Shown: positions 8,676 through 18,196 of the stretch, in pieces
How the letters are laid out: each line of letters begins with the position of its first letter
How positions within the stretch are numbered: the first letter of the stretch is position 1
Source of the DNA: Roseovarius sp. ZX-A-9
GTDB lineage: Bacteria > Pseudomonadota > Alphaproteobacteria > Rhodobacterales > Rhodobacteraceae
NCBI RefSeq assembly: GCF_028369135.1
Contig: NZ_JAPWHW010000011.1
Location: 62,001 to 126,000 of the forward strand
Length of the DNA: 64,000 nucleotides
Reading direction: 5' to 3'
Made by a program: the position numbers and the translations under genes
Notes under the pieces: model-generated
Database searches by the model: none
What the model saw: only the letters and a program-made list of their open reading frames with translations
Told to the model about the DNA's origin: nothing

Positions 8676-9725
8676 TCAGTAAGCGGTGACGCTGTCGATG
8701 ACGACATCACCGCTGCCCCATGTGTCCAGAATGATCACCTTCAGGTAGCGCAGGTTTCTGGGGGCCAACACCCCGGTGTCGAACACGCCGTCGGGACCCA
8801 TCTCGGCGCGGGTCCACTCGCGAAAACGCTGCCCGTTCTTGTCCACTGACCATTGCACGATCAGTGATTTAGGCGACGTTTGAGTGGCAGTGGGCGAGGC
8901 CCGGATCATCAGGCGCGAGACTGGCGTTATTTCATCGAGCGTGATGGTAAAGCTCATCCTGTGTTGCGGCGCAAAGATGAACTGCCCATCCGTTACCAGG
9001 TTTTCCGGGGCAAACTGCGGATTGGTCGGGGGCATCGTGCTTCGAAAAAAGCGCAGGGGCAGCGCATTCGGCTCGGCAATATCCGGCGTGCTCGCAGCCT
9101 CGTCTACGGGGACATAAACGCCGGCCTGTTCATCCAGGAACCGGCGCAAATGTATCAAGATCTCGCCCGAGCGCATGAACCGCGCGCGTGTCGGGTCATC
9201 CGACGTGATCGCCATGCCGATTGGCATGCCGTTGACGAATGCGAAGGCCCCCGAAGTTCCCTGCGCGATATCATCTGTGCCATCCTCCAACGTGCCCGTG
9301 AACGTTAGATAGGATCGCTCTGCGATGGTCAGGCCGCGGCGTGTCAACTCACCGCTGGGGGACAGTCGCAATAGGTCTGCCCGGTAGGCTGCCGCGGCTT
9401 TCGGGGATTCTTCCAGATCTTCGATCTTCGCGTCACAGCGGTCAACCAGACCGCCGCGCGCTATGCCGATCGACAGATCAATGCTGTCCCAGAATGGAGA
9501 GATGACCGTGGCCGTGGCGCTGTCAACCGGTGCCGCCGTCGACACGGTGACGCGTGGAAAAGGACCTGCCACATGCTTTGGCATCACGATATAGCATGTC
9601 CCGCCCCGGCCGAACATCCAGCCAAAGCCGTGTTCACCCAAACCGTTTTGCACCGAAATCGTTTGTGCGAAGGCATTCGTCGGATAGGATAATGCCAAGA
9701 GTATAAACGCCAAAGGCTTCAGCAT
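8676..9725 (-). CDS. Secreted trypsin-fold protein with C-terminal beta-sandwich-like domain
   Basis: The 349-residue protein has a signal peptide (LAFILLALSYPTNAFAQ). The N-terminal 200 residues look like a chymotrypsin-fold domain: His51 in YIVMPKHV, Asp83 in DSIDLSIG and Ser158 in QGTSGAFAF fit a catalytic triad, with GTSGA in place of the usual GDSGG. The C-terminal part (about 225-349) has alternating beta strands and SVDKNGQRFREWTRAE and LRYLKVIILDTWG segments, recalling discoidin (F5/8 type C) domains. The activity is inferred. The chosen ATG at 9723-9725 interlocks with the start codon of the divergent neighbour; an upstream start at 9749 would make the genes overlap by 26 bp. Confidence 0.65.
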   Translation of the reverse strand: MLKPLAFILLALSYPTNAFAQTISVQNGLGEHGFGWMFGRGGTCYIVMPKHVAGPFPRVTVSTAAPVDSATATVISPFWDSIDLSIGIARGGLVDRCDAKIEDLEESPKAAAAYRADLLRLSPSGELTRRGLTIAERSYLTFTGTLEDGTDDIAQGTSGAFAFVNGMPIGMAITSDDPTRARFMRSGEILIHLRRFLDEQAGVYVPVDEAASTPDIAEPNALPLRFFRSTMPPTNPQFAPENLVTDGQFIFAPQHRMSFTITLDEITPVSRLMIRASPTATQTSPKSLIVQWSVDKNGQRFREWTRAEMGPDGVFDTGVLAPRNLRYLKVIILDTWGSGDVVIDSVTAY

Positions 9726-10428
9726 GAAAGTTCCGATCCTACTAGTCACTTTGGCGCTTTCCCTGTTGCTTTGTCAGGCGCAGGTTGGTCAGGCAGAGGG
9801 CGCTACCGAGGTTGCACTGCAAAAATCCGATTTCAAGGAATTTCTCCGAAAAGGAGCGGATATTTCCGGTGCCGTGGTGGTCGGCGTGCAGGTTCAAACG
9901 GCCGCGCCGGATGGCCCATCCCTTATGGGTTACATTCCGCAGGCTTGGAAAGGCAGCACTATTTGCGCCCAGGTCGTCTCTGTCGATGGCCGGTACGAGG
10001 CTTATGGTCCCTATCTGGTCCCCGATGATTGGCCCGGCGGAACAACCCCGCTGGAGTTTCCGACGAAATATCAGGATCAGTTGCGCGCCTTGCCCGCGGA
10101 CGGTGTCGGCGCCCTGGTCTCTCAGGGTGATTGCGGCGGACAACAGGGCGCGAGTACCGTCGCGCTTTGGAATTCGACCAGTCTGGAGACCATTGACGTG
10201 ATGGTGAATTCCTTTCGCGCGGATGATGTTTTTGCCTACATCGCTGATCGCCCCCAGCCAGTGCGCTGTCAGAAGATCAATACCGAAAGCCGGATTGCGT
10301 TTGACAGCAAATGCAGCATAGACGCGCGCGACATCCATGGGGCGACAAAGATCGGGATCTATCGGATCACCGGCGGCAAACCTTCTCAGCCGACGGAATT
10401 CGACCTCTGGTTCCCCGCGATCCGCTGA
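9724..10428 (+). CDS. Secreted protein of unknown function
   Basis: The 234-residue protein has a signal peptide (ILLVTLALSLLLCQAQVGQA) and a mature part rich in beta strands, with cysteines at CAQVV, GDCGG, CQKI and KCSID. I do not recognise a family. Its start codon shares bases with that of the divergent protease-like gene. Its stop overlaps the next start (TGATG at 10426-10430), so it is translationally coupled to the following membrane protein. The coupling suggests the two proteins work together at the envelope. Confidence 0.75.
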   Translation: MKVPILLVTLALSLLLCQAQVGQAEGATEVALQKSDFKEFLRKGADISGAVVVGVQVQTAAPDGPSLMGYIPQAWKGSTICAQVVSVDGRYEAYGPYLVPDDWPGGTTPLEFPTKYQDQLRALPADGVGALVSQGDCGGQQGASTVALWNSTSLETIDVMVNSFRADDVFAYIADRPQPVRCQKINTESRIAFDSKCSIDARDIHGATKIGIYRITGGKPSQPTEFDLWFPAIR

Positions 10429-11357
10429 TGCAGGTCGTGGCCCCTCTGCAGAATGCGCTGGCAAAAATTGGAACCCATCGTATCTGGGCGCGCTTGGCGT
10501 TTGTCATCTTCATTGTGTTGATTTGCCTGGCAATCGGCTTTGGCACCATGGCGCGGGAAAGAACGTTCAGCCTGGTCGCCACGACCTTGGGCGGCGAGAT
10601 TACCTTTAACGGTCAACAAAACGATTGGCAGTTCAGCGAGGTGATCCGCTGCACCATGCGGGCCAGCCCGGATTTCCGTATATCTGGTGAAGCGCGCGAA
10701 GAGCTGTGTGACAACGCGTTGTTCAAGGTGGAACATCTGAGCGACATAGTCGTGTCATGGCGTGACGCTGAAAGGATCCAGTTCCGCTCTCACCCATCGG
10801 GCGGGCTACAGATCCGTCTGGACTCGGACAGCAGAGCAGATATGCCACCGGGGTCGTTGTTGATCATCCCGCAGGCCGCATGGGCCGATCACGGTGCACT
10901 CGCTTTTCAGGGAGCTGTCCAATTGGGCGGCGAAATGGCAACTGGCAGCACCGATTATCTTCTTTCTGGCCATTGGGAAGCGTTGCAGACAGGTCTGGCG
11001 ACCTCCTTGGTGCGCGACATCACGGAAGTGGTGAAAAGCGGCACGCTTGTTCGCGGGTCCACTGTTGATTTCATAAAGTCCGAGGGCAACGTGATCAGCT
11101 TTGGCCACCTGACGCCGCCCGACGAGTCTGCCACCGGCATTGAGGTCGCACTCCTCACGGAACGGGCTCCGATCGCGCTGAGAGTCAGCTACTACGGTCT
11201 GCAGGAACCAGCGATATTCAAGCCGGACTGGATCGACACGATCTCTTCCAGCACCCTGCTGGTGGCATTGGCAGCGTTGCTGTCGCTGATTGCCGGTATC
11301 GTGGGGCTGGTTCTGGCGGTGCCGGGACAACAGGAACAGGACAGCGACAGCGAATAG
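10428..11357 (+). CDS. Membrane-anchored protein of unknown function
   Basis: The 309-residue protein has a hydrophobic segment near residues 22-41 (RLAFVIFIVLICLAIGFGTM) and a second near the C-terminus (LLVALAALLSLIAGIVGLVLAV). The domain between is probably periplasmic, so the topology is likely one hairpin-like protein held at both ends. I do not recognise a family. It overlaps the preceding secreted-protein gene by one base and is probably in the same complex or process. Confidence 0.75.
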   Translation: MQVVAPLQNALAKIGTHRIWARLAFVIFIVLICLAIGFGTMARERTFSLVATTLGGEITFNGQQNDWQFSEVIRCTMRASPDFRISGEAREELCDNALFKVEHLSDIVVSWRDAERIQFRSHPSGGLQIRLDSDSRADMPPGSLLIIPQAAWADHGALAFQGAVQLGGEMATGSTDYLLSGHWEALQTGLATSLVRDITEVVKSGTLVRGSTVDFIKSEGNVISFGHLTPPDESATGIEVALLTERAPIALRVSYYGLQEPAIFKPDWIDTISSSTLLVALAALLSLIAGIVGLVLAVPGQQEQDSDSE

Positions 11358-11381
11358 GGCGCGGGCGGGGGCAGTCCGTGC

Positions 11382-12518
11382 TCAGCTCAGCAATCCGCGC
11401 GCGATGATGGTGCGCTGGATTTCTGACGATCCTTCGTAGATGCGGAAAATGCGCAGGTCACGCAGGTAGCGTTCCAGTGGAAAATCGCGGGTGTAACCAT
11501 AGCCGCCGTGGATCTGCAGTGCCCGGTCGGCAATACGCCACGCCGCTTCGGTGGCATAGAGCTTGGCGAAGGCGGATTCGGTCGAATAGCGCTCGCCGGT
11601 GCCGCGTTTCACTGCGGCCTGCATCGACAGTGCCCGCGCGGCGGCCAGTTCCGTGGCGCAATCGGCCAGCATGAATTGCAGCCCCTGAAATTCGCCGATC
11701 GGGTGGCCGCCCACCTTGCGTTCCTTGGCGTAGGAAATCGCCGCCTGCAATGCGGCAGCCGCGATGCCTGTTGCTTGGGCTGCGACTTCGATCCGGCCGT
11801 TGTCCAACACCTTCATCGCGGTGCGAAAGCCCGTGCCCTCGTCGCCTAAACGGTTCGCTTGCGGTACCCAGCAGTCGAAATTGATGCCGAATACATGCCC
11901 GCCCTTCAACCCCATCGTGCGCTCATTGGGGGCGATATCCACGCCTTGGGTGTTCTTGGGCTCGACGATAAAGGCGCTGACGCCCCTTGCCCCGGCGGCC
12001 CGGTCGGTTTTCGCGTAAACGACGATGAAATCTGCCGCCCCGGCGTTCGAGATGAAGCATTTGGCGCCCTTGATCCGATACCCGTCGCCCTCTCGGATCG
12101 CGTAGGTGCTCATGTCTGCCGGGTTGGAACCAGCCTGTGGTTCGGTCAGGGCGAAGGCGCCCAGTATTTCCCCCGCCGCTGCGTTAGGCAGAAAGCGCGT
12201 CTGTAGCTGCGCATCCCCGCCCAGAAGGATCGAATCCGTCGCCAGAAAATGCGCGGTCAGCATCGAGGCGGTCGATCCGCAGGCCCCGGCAACAGCCTCT
12301 ACCGCCGCATATAACGCAGGCCCCGACAGGCCGAGCCCGCCCATCTCTTCGGGCAGGTTCATCCCCATCAGACCCATTTGCGCCATCTCAGGCAGATGCA
12401 AAGTGGCAAAGATCGCCTCTTCGTCCAGCCGTGCCGCCTGTGGGGCCAACACGTCGGCAGAGAACCGTTCGATCTGATCAATGACAGCGCGCTCTTCGTC
12501 TGAAACCGGATAGTTCAT
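11382..12518 (-). CDS. Acyl-CoA dehydrogenase
   Basis: The 378-residue protein is a full-length acyl-CoA dehydrogenase. It uses FAD to desaturate an acyl-CoA at the alpha-beta position and passes electrons to electron-transfer flavoprotein. Visible signatures are FALTEPQAGSNPADM, the GAKCFISNAG segment, RALQIHGGYGYTRDFPLER and the C-terminal IYEGSSEIQR with the catalytic base at Glu362. It resembles the short/branched-chain group. The start overlaps the stop of the CoA-transferase gene by 4 bp, so both form one operon. The pair probably activates a carboxylic acid by CoA transfer and then oxidises it. Confidence 0.93.
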   Translation of the reverse strand: MNYPVSDEERAVIDQIERFSADVLAPQAARLDEEAIFATLHLPEMAQMGLMGMNLPEEMGGLGLSGPALYAAVEAVAGACGSTASMLTAHFLATDSILLGGDAQLQTRFLPNAAAGEILGAFALTEPQAGSNPADMSTYAIREGDGYRIKGAKCFISNAGAADFIVVYAKTDRAAGARGVSAFIVEPKNTQGVDIAPNERTMGLKGGHVFGINFDCWVPQANRLGDEGTGFRTAMKVLDNGRIEVAAQATGIAAAALQAAISYAKERKVGGHPIGEFQGLQFMLADCATELAAARALSMQAAVKRGTGERYSTESAFAKLYATEAAWRIADRALQIHGGYGYTRDFPLERYLRDLRIFRIYEGSSEIQRTIIARGLLS

Positions 12519-13690
12519 TGCGTCTCTCCTTTGGCCAGTTCGGCCAGAATATCATCTGCATCCGCATTCAATCCCGGCGCGGCCTTGCGCCCGCCGCGCG
12601 CCGCACGGTCGAAATGCACCGGTTGTTCCGGCACGTTCATATGGCCAAGGACCGGATGCACGACTTCGGAGGCCAGGCCTCGCTCGATCGCTTGCGACGA
12701 GGCCCAGGCCTGCGCGACGGACTGGATTTCAGAGGCCGGGATACCGGCTTCTGACAGTCTCGCCACGATATCGGTGACACTGCGCGCCCCGGCCCAAGCC
12801 GCGATCCGCTCGGCGAGCGCCGGCTCGTTTTCGCGGCGCAGGGGATCGGAGGTAAAGCGCGGATCACCCGCTAGTTCTGGCTGCCCAATCACCTCACAGA
12901 AGGTGGCAAACAGCCGGTCATTCAGAACCGCCACCGCAAAGTGACCATCGGCCGCTGGGTAGGTGCCGAACGGCGCGGAGAGCGAATGGCGGTTGCCGGT
13001 GCGCGTGGGCGCATCGCCCCCCATCAGGGTGCGGCAGGCCAGCAGCGGCATCATCGAGGTCAGCGCATCAAAGAGCGCGACATCCACATACCGCCCTTGG
13101 CCGGTGCGACTGCGGTCAAACAGGGCGACCATCGTGCCCCATGCGGCAAACAGGCCACCGGCCACATCGCCCAAGGCCTCGCCGATCATGGTGGGCGATC
13201 CGTCCGGTTCGCCGGTGACGTCCATCAACCCGCTCATCGCCTGAATGATGATGTCATAGGCCGGTTTGGCTGCATTTGCGCCCGTCTGGCCAAAGCCCGA
13301 AACCGACACGTAGACCAGCGCAGGAAACTCAGCCCGCAGGGTATCGGCACCCAGCCCGAGCTTTTCCATCACACCGGGTCGGAAATTCTCGACCAGCACA
13401 TCGGTATCGCGCAACAGCGTCTTGATTGTGGCAATGTCCTCAGCCGCTTTCAGGTTCAGGACGATTGACCGCTTGCCCCGGTTCATGGCCTGAAACAGCA
13501 GGCTTTCGCCCCGATCGAACGGCCCGATGTGGCGATAGTCGTCACCGTGGGCTGCCTCGACTTTGATCACGTCTGCCCCCAGATCGGCCATCAGCGCGGT
13601 GCAATAGGGGCCCGCCAGAACGCGGGTGAAATCCAGAACGCGCACGCCATCGAGCGGCTTTGCGGCTGGGGAGGGTGACGGGTGCTGCAT
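12515..13690 (-). CDS. CaiB/BaiF family (class III) CoA-transferase
   Basis: The 391-residue protein is a family III CoA-transferase, with the opening GVRVLDFTRVLAGPYCTALMA, the VENFRPGVMEKLGL segment, and SGLMDVTGEPDGSP followed by ALGDVAGGLFAAWG, where the catalytic aspartate lies. These enzymes move CoA between carboxylic acids, for example formyl-, succinyl- or carnitinyl-CoA. The ATG at 13688-13690 follows GGAGAAAC; an upstream extension to 13732 has no support. It lies in an operon with an acyl-CoA dehydrogenase and is divergent from a LysR regulator. Confidence 0.92.
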   Translation of the reverse strand: MQHPSPSPAAKPLDGVRVLDFTRVLAGPYCTALMADLGADVIKVEAAHGDDYRHIGPFDRGESLLFQAMNRGKRSIVLNLKAAEDIATIKTLLRDTDVLVENFRPGVMEKLGLGADTLRAEFPALVYVSVSGFGQTGANAAKPAYDIIIQAMSGLMDVTGEPDGSPTMIGEALGDVAGGLFAAWGTMVALFDRSRTGQGRYVDVALFDALTSMMPLLACRTLMGGDAPTRTGNRHSLSAPFGTYPAADGHFAVAVLNDRLFATFCEVIGQPELAGDPRFTSDPLRRENEPALAERIAAWAGARSVTDIVARLSEAGIPASEIQSVAQAWASSQAIERGLASEVVHPVLGHMNVPEQPVHFDRAARGGRKAAPGLNADADDILAELAKGETQ

Positions 13691-13738
13691 GTGTTTCTCC
13701 GGCTTGAGTTGCTGGAGACTACCGCAAGTCATGATATA

Positions 13739-13762
13739 GTATGAAATACAGAAACCTCATAC
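13739..13762. promoter_or_regulatory. Candidate LysR operator between CoA-transferase and lysR
   Basis: GTATGA (13739-13744) and TCATAC (13757-13762) form a 6-bp inverted repeat with 12 bp between. Its inner TATGA/TCATA pair is close to the T-N11-A design of LysR-type sites. It lies in the 80-bp gap between the divergent CoA-transferase and LysR genes, where autoregulation and control of the operon are expected. Confidence 0.5.
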
Positions 13763-13770
13763 GTTAATTA

Positions 13771-14664
13771 ATGAAACCTATAGCCATATCCCTTCGTCAG
13801 ATCGACTACGTGATCGCCACCGCCGACGGGGGCAGCACAGCTGCCGCCGCGCGCATACTGAACGTTTCACAGCCGTCTGTATCGCTGGCCATTTCCAAGG
13901 TCGAAGAGCATCTGGGTCGCCCGCTATTTGCCCGCACCTCCGGGCAAGGGGTCGTTCCCACATCTTACGGACAGCAGAAGCTGGGTGAATTCCGAGCGTT
14001 GCGCAGGCAGGCGGGGCAAGTCCTCGATGCTCAGGGCTCGGAACAGGCGGTTCTGAACCTCGGTGTCTTCTCGACCCTCGGCCCGCGTTATGCACCGTCG
14101 CTGGTCCGCAGGTTTCAGGACGCGCATCCACAGACGCGGGTCCACCTGCGCGAGGCCGATCTGGAAACCCTGTCGGGTTGGTTGGAGACTGGCCAGATCG
14201 ACGTGGCGCTGACCTATGAATTCGGCCTGCCGTCGAATTTCGACATCACGCCGCTCGCCGATGTGCGCCCCTACGGACTGGTGCCAGCGGGGCACCGTCT
14301 GGCGGCTCACAACACCGTCGACATGGCCGAACTGTTGCAGGATCCGCTGATCCTGATGAGCCTGCCGCACAGTCGAGGCTATTTCCTGACACTGGCGCAA
14401 ATGCACGGGGTCAGCCCGAGGATTGCCCATGAAACCGGATCGGTTGAAATGCTGCGGGCGATGGTCGCAAATGGGCTCGGTGTCGGCCTGCTGGCGACCG
14501 ACATACCGCATGATACCGCCTATGACGGGCATGCCGTTATACGGATCCCGCTGGAGGGGGACCTGGCACCGCACCGCATTGCGCTGGCCAGATCGGGGCG
14601 ATTGCCGTCCAGTGCCGCGGCGGATCAGTTCTGCTTTTTTGCTGCCCGCTCCTTTGAAGAGTGA
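13771..14664 (+). CDS. LysR-family transcriptional regulator
   Basis: The 297-residue protein has the LysR N-terminal helix-turn-helix (LRQIDYVIATADGGSTAAAARILNVSQPSVSLAISKVE) and a periplasmic-binding-protein-like effector domain (ESVEMLRAMVANGLGVGLL-type segment, here GSVEMLRAMVANGLGVGLL). It is divergent from the CoA-transferase/acyl-CoA dehydrogenase operon across an 80-bp gap that has a LysR-like operator. It most likely activates that operon in response to its substrate or an intermediate. Confidence 0.92.
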   Translation: MKPIAISLRQIDYVIATADGGSTAAAARILNVSQPSVSLAISKVEEHLGRPLFARTSGQGVVPTSYGQQKLGEFRALRRQAGQVLDAQGSEQAVLNLGVFSTLGPRYAPSLVRRFQDAHPQTRVHLREADLETLSGWLETGQIDVALTYEFGLPSNFDITPLADVRPYGLVPAGHRLAAHNTVDMAELLQDPLILMSLPHSRGYFLTLAQMHGVSPRIAHETGSVEMLRAMVANGLGVGLLATDIPHDTAYDGHAVIRIPLEGDLAPHRIALARSGRLPSSAAADQFCFFAARSFEE

Positions 14665-14691
14665 GCGGCGCGCCCGACAGCTTCCGGCGCG

Positions 14692-16313
<1,622 letters not shown>

Positions 16314-16317
<4 letters not shown>

Positions 16318-17153
16318 TCGGATTTCCTCGTCAGGCGCGGGTTCAGCGCGTCGTTCAGGCCTTCGCCGATCAGGTTCAGCGCCAGCACGGTCAGCAGGAT
16401 TGCCATGCCCGGCAGGAATGACAGCCACCACGCGGTGCGGATCACGGTCCGCGCAGAGCCGATCATGTAACCCCATGACATGATGTTCGGGTCACCAAGG
16501 CCCAGAAAGGACAGCGAGCTTTCCAGCAGGATCGCCTGGGCCACCATCAGCGAGGCCAGCACGATGATCGGCGGCAGCGCGTTGGGCAGGATATGGCGCA
16601 GGATGATCTGCGTGTTGCCCAGGCCCGACAGCGTTGCCGCCTCGACGAACTCGCGGGTGCGCAAGCTCAGAACCTCGCCGCGGACCAGGCGCGCGACGGG
16701 CGGCCATGACACGATCGCGATGGCAATGATGACAAAGGTCAGGCTGGGCTGGAAGATCGCCAGCAGCACGATGGCCAGGGCAAAGCTGGGGATCGTCTGG
16801 AAGAACTCGGTAAAGCGCATCAGCGCATCATCCGTGCGCCCGGCGAAATAGCCGGCACAGGCCCCGACCGGCACGCCGATGGCCAGCGCCACGATGGTCG
16901 ACACGAGCCCGACCAGCAGGCTGACATAGGCCCCGTGCACCAGACCGGACAGCACGTTGCGCCCCAGCGCGTCCGTGCCCAGCATCAGCCCATCCTGCGT
17001 GAAGGGCGGCAGGAAGGGACGCTGCACCATCTTCCACGGGCTTTGTGGAAAGACGAATGGTGCTGCGATGGCAGTTGCGACCACGATGGTCAGAATGACC
17101 AGCCCGATCACGGCGCCGCGGTTATAGCGAAATCGTTTCCAGAAATCCTTCAT
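16314..17153 (-). CDS. ABC transporter permease, DppC-like
   Basis: The 279-residue protein has about six membrane helices, the N-terminal RYNRGAVIGLVILTIVVATAIAAPF segment of DppC/OppC proteins, the LMLGTDALGRNVLSGLVHGA motif, and the cytoplasmic EAA loop (EFVEAATLSGLGNTQIILRHILPNA). It forms half of the inner-membrane channel for the transporter. Its ends overlap both neighbours by 4 bp, showing a tight operon with the DppB-like and ATPase genes. Confidence 0.95.
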
Positions 17154-18121
17154 CCTGTCAGCCTTATGCGCGGGTCAATGATGACGTAGACGACATCGGT
17201 AATGAGGTTGAACAGCAGCACCATCGCCGCCGAGATATAAAAGACGCCGAGGATCACGTTGTAATCGCGTTGATTGATCGCCTCGAACATCAGCCGCCCG
17301 ATGCCGGGCCAGGCGAACACCGTCTCGGTCAGGATCGCCCCGCCAAATATCTGGCCCGCCTGCAGCCCGGCCAGCGTGATGACCGGCAAGAGCGCGTTGC
17401 GCAGGATATGGCGGCGCTGGATCACGCTCCGCTTCAGCCCCTTGGCGCGGGCGGTCTTGACGAAATCGAGCCGCGACACTTCCAGCATCGAGGCGCGCGT
17501 CATCCGCATGTAGATCGCCATGAAAAAGAGGCCGAGCGTCGTGGCGGGCAGCACCAGGTGCTTGGCCACGTCCAGTGCATGGGCAAAGCCGGTATAGCCT
17601 GCGCCGATGGTCGAGTAGCCAAAGCCGGGCAGCCAGCCCAGCCAGACCGAGAACACCAGTGCGGCCATCAGCGCCACCCAGAACAGGGGCGTGGCATAGA
17701 ACAGCAGCGCCAGGGTGGAAATGATCGTATCACCCCAGCTGCCCTGACGTGCCGAGGCGGCGACGCCGGCGATCACGCCCAGCACCAGCGACAGCACGAA
17801 GGCGACGCCGGTCAGCAGCAAGGTGGCCGGCAGGCGGTCACCGATCAGCTCGGCCACCGGCATCTGCTGGCGAAAGGAGAATCCCAGGTCCAGTTGCACC
17901 GCCCCTTTGAGGTAGATCAAAAGCTGAACATAAAGCGGCTGATCAAGGCCAAAGCGCGTGCGCAGGTCGGCGAGAAACTTCTCGTCCGCAGCACCTGCCT
18001 CGCCTGCCATGACGGCGGCGGGATCACCCGGTGCGGCATGAATCAGCAGAAAGTTGAAGACAAGGATGGCAAGCAGGATAAACACCGCCTTGACCAGCCT
18101 GCCCAGAATGAAACGTATCAC
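17150..18121 (-). CDS. ABC transporter permease, DppB-like
   Basis: The 323-residue protein is a DppB/OppB-type permease. It begins with a membrane helix (ILGRLVKAVFILLAILVFNFLLI), has the HAAPGDPA motif and LGLDQPLYVQ-type segment, and carries the EAA loop (DFVKTARAKGLKRSVIQRRHILRNALLPVI). It pairs with the DppC-like permease. A strong hairpin in the gap to the substrate-binding gene upstream may reduce read-through, giving more binding protein than permease. Confidence 0.95.
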   Translation of the reverse strand: MIRFILGRLVKAVFILLAILVFNFLLIHAAPGDPAAVMAGEAGAADEKFLADLRTRFGLDQPLYVQLLIYLKGAVQLDLGFSFRQQMPVAELIGDRLPATLLLTGVAFVLSLVLGVIAGVAASARQGSWGDTIISTLALLFYATPLFWVALMAALVFSVWLGWLPGFGYSTIGAGYTGFAHALDVAKHLVLPATTLGLFFMAIYMRMTRASMLEVSRLDFVKTARAKGLKRSVIQRRHILRNALLPVITLAGLQAGQIFGGAILTETVFAWPGIGRLMFEAINQRDYNVILGVFYISAAMVLLFNLITDVVYVIIDPRIRLTG

Positions 18122-18154
18122 GCTGTTGGTCCTGTCTTTGTTGTTCGTAGGGGA

Positions 18155-18174
18155 CGGGCCGCCGCAGCGGCCCG
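18155..18174 (-). promoter_or_regulatory. Hairpin between substrate-binding and permease genes
   Basis: An 8-bp GC stem (CGGGCCGC/GCGGCCCG) with a CGCA loop lies in the 75-bp gap after the substrate-binding gene. Such structures commonly attenuate read-through or stabilise the upstream mRNA in ABC-importer operons. Its function here is inferred from position. Confidence 0.5.
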
Positions 18175-18196
18175 CACCAATGGGCGAATGCCCTGT

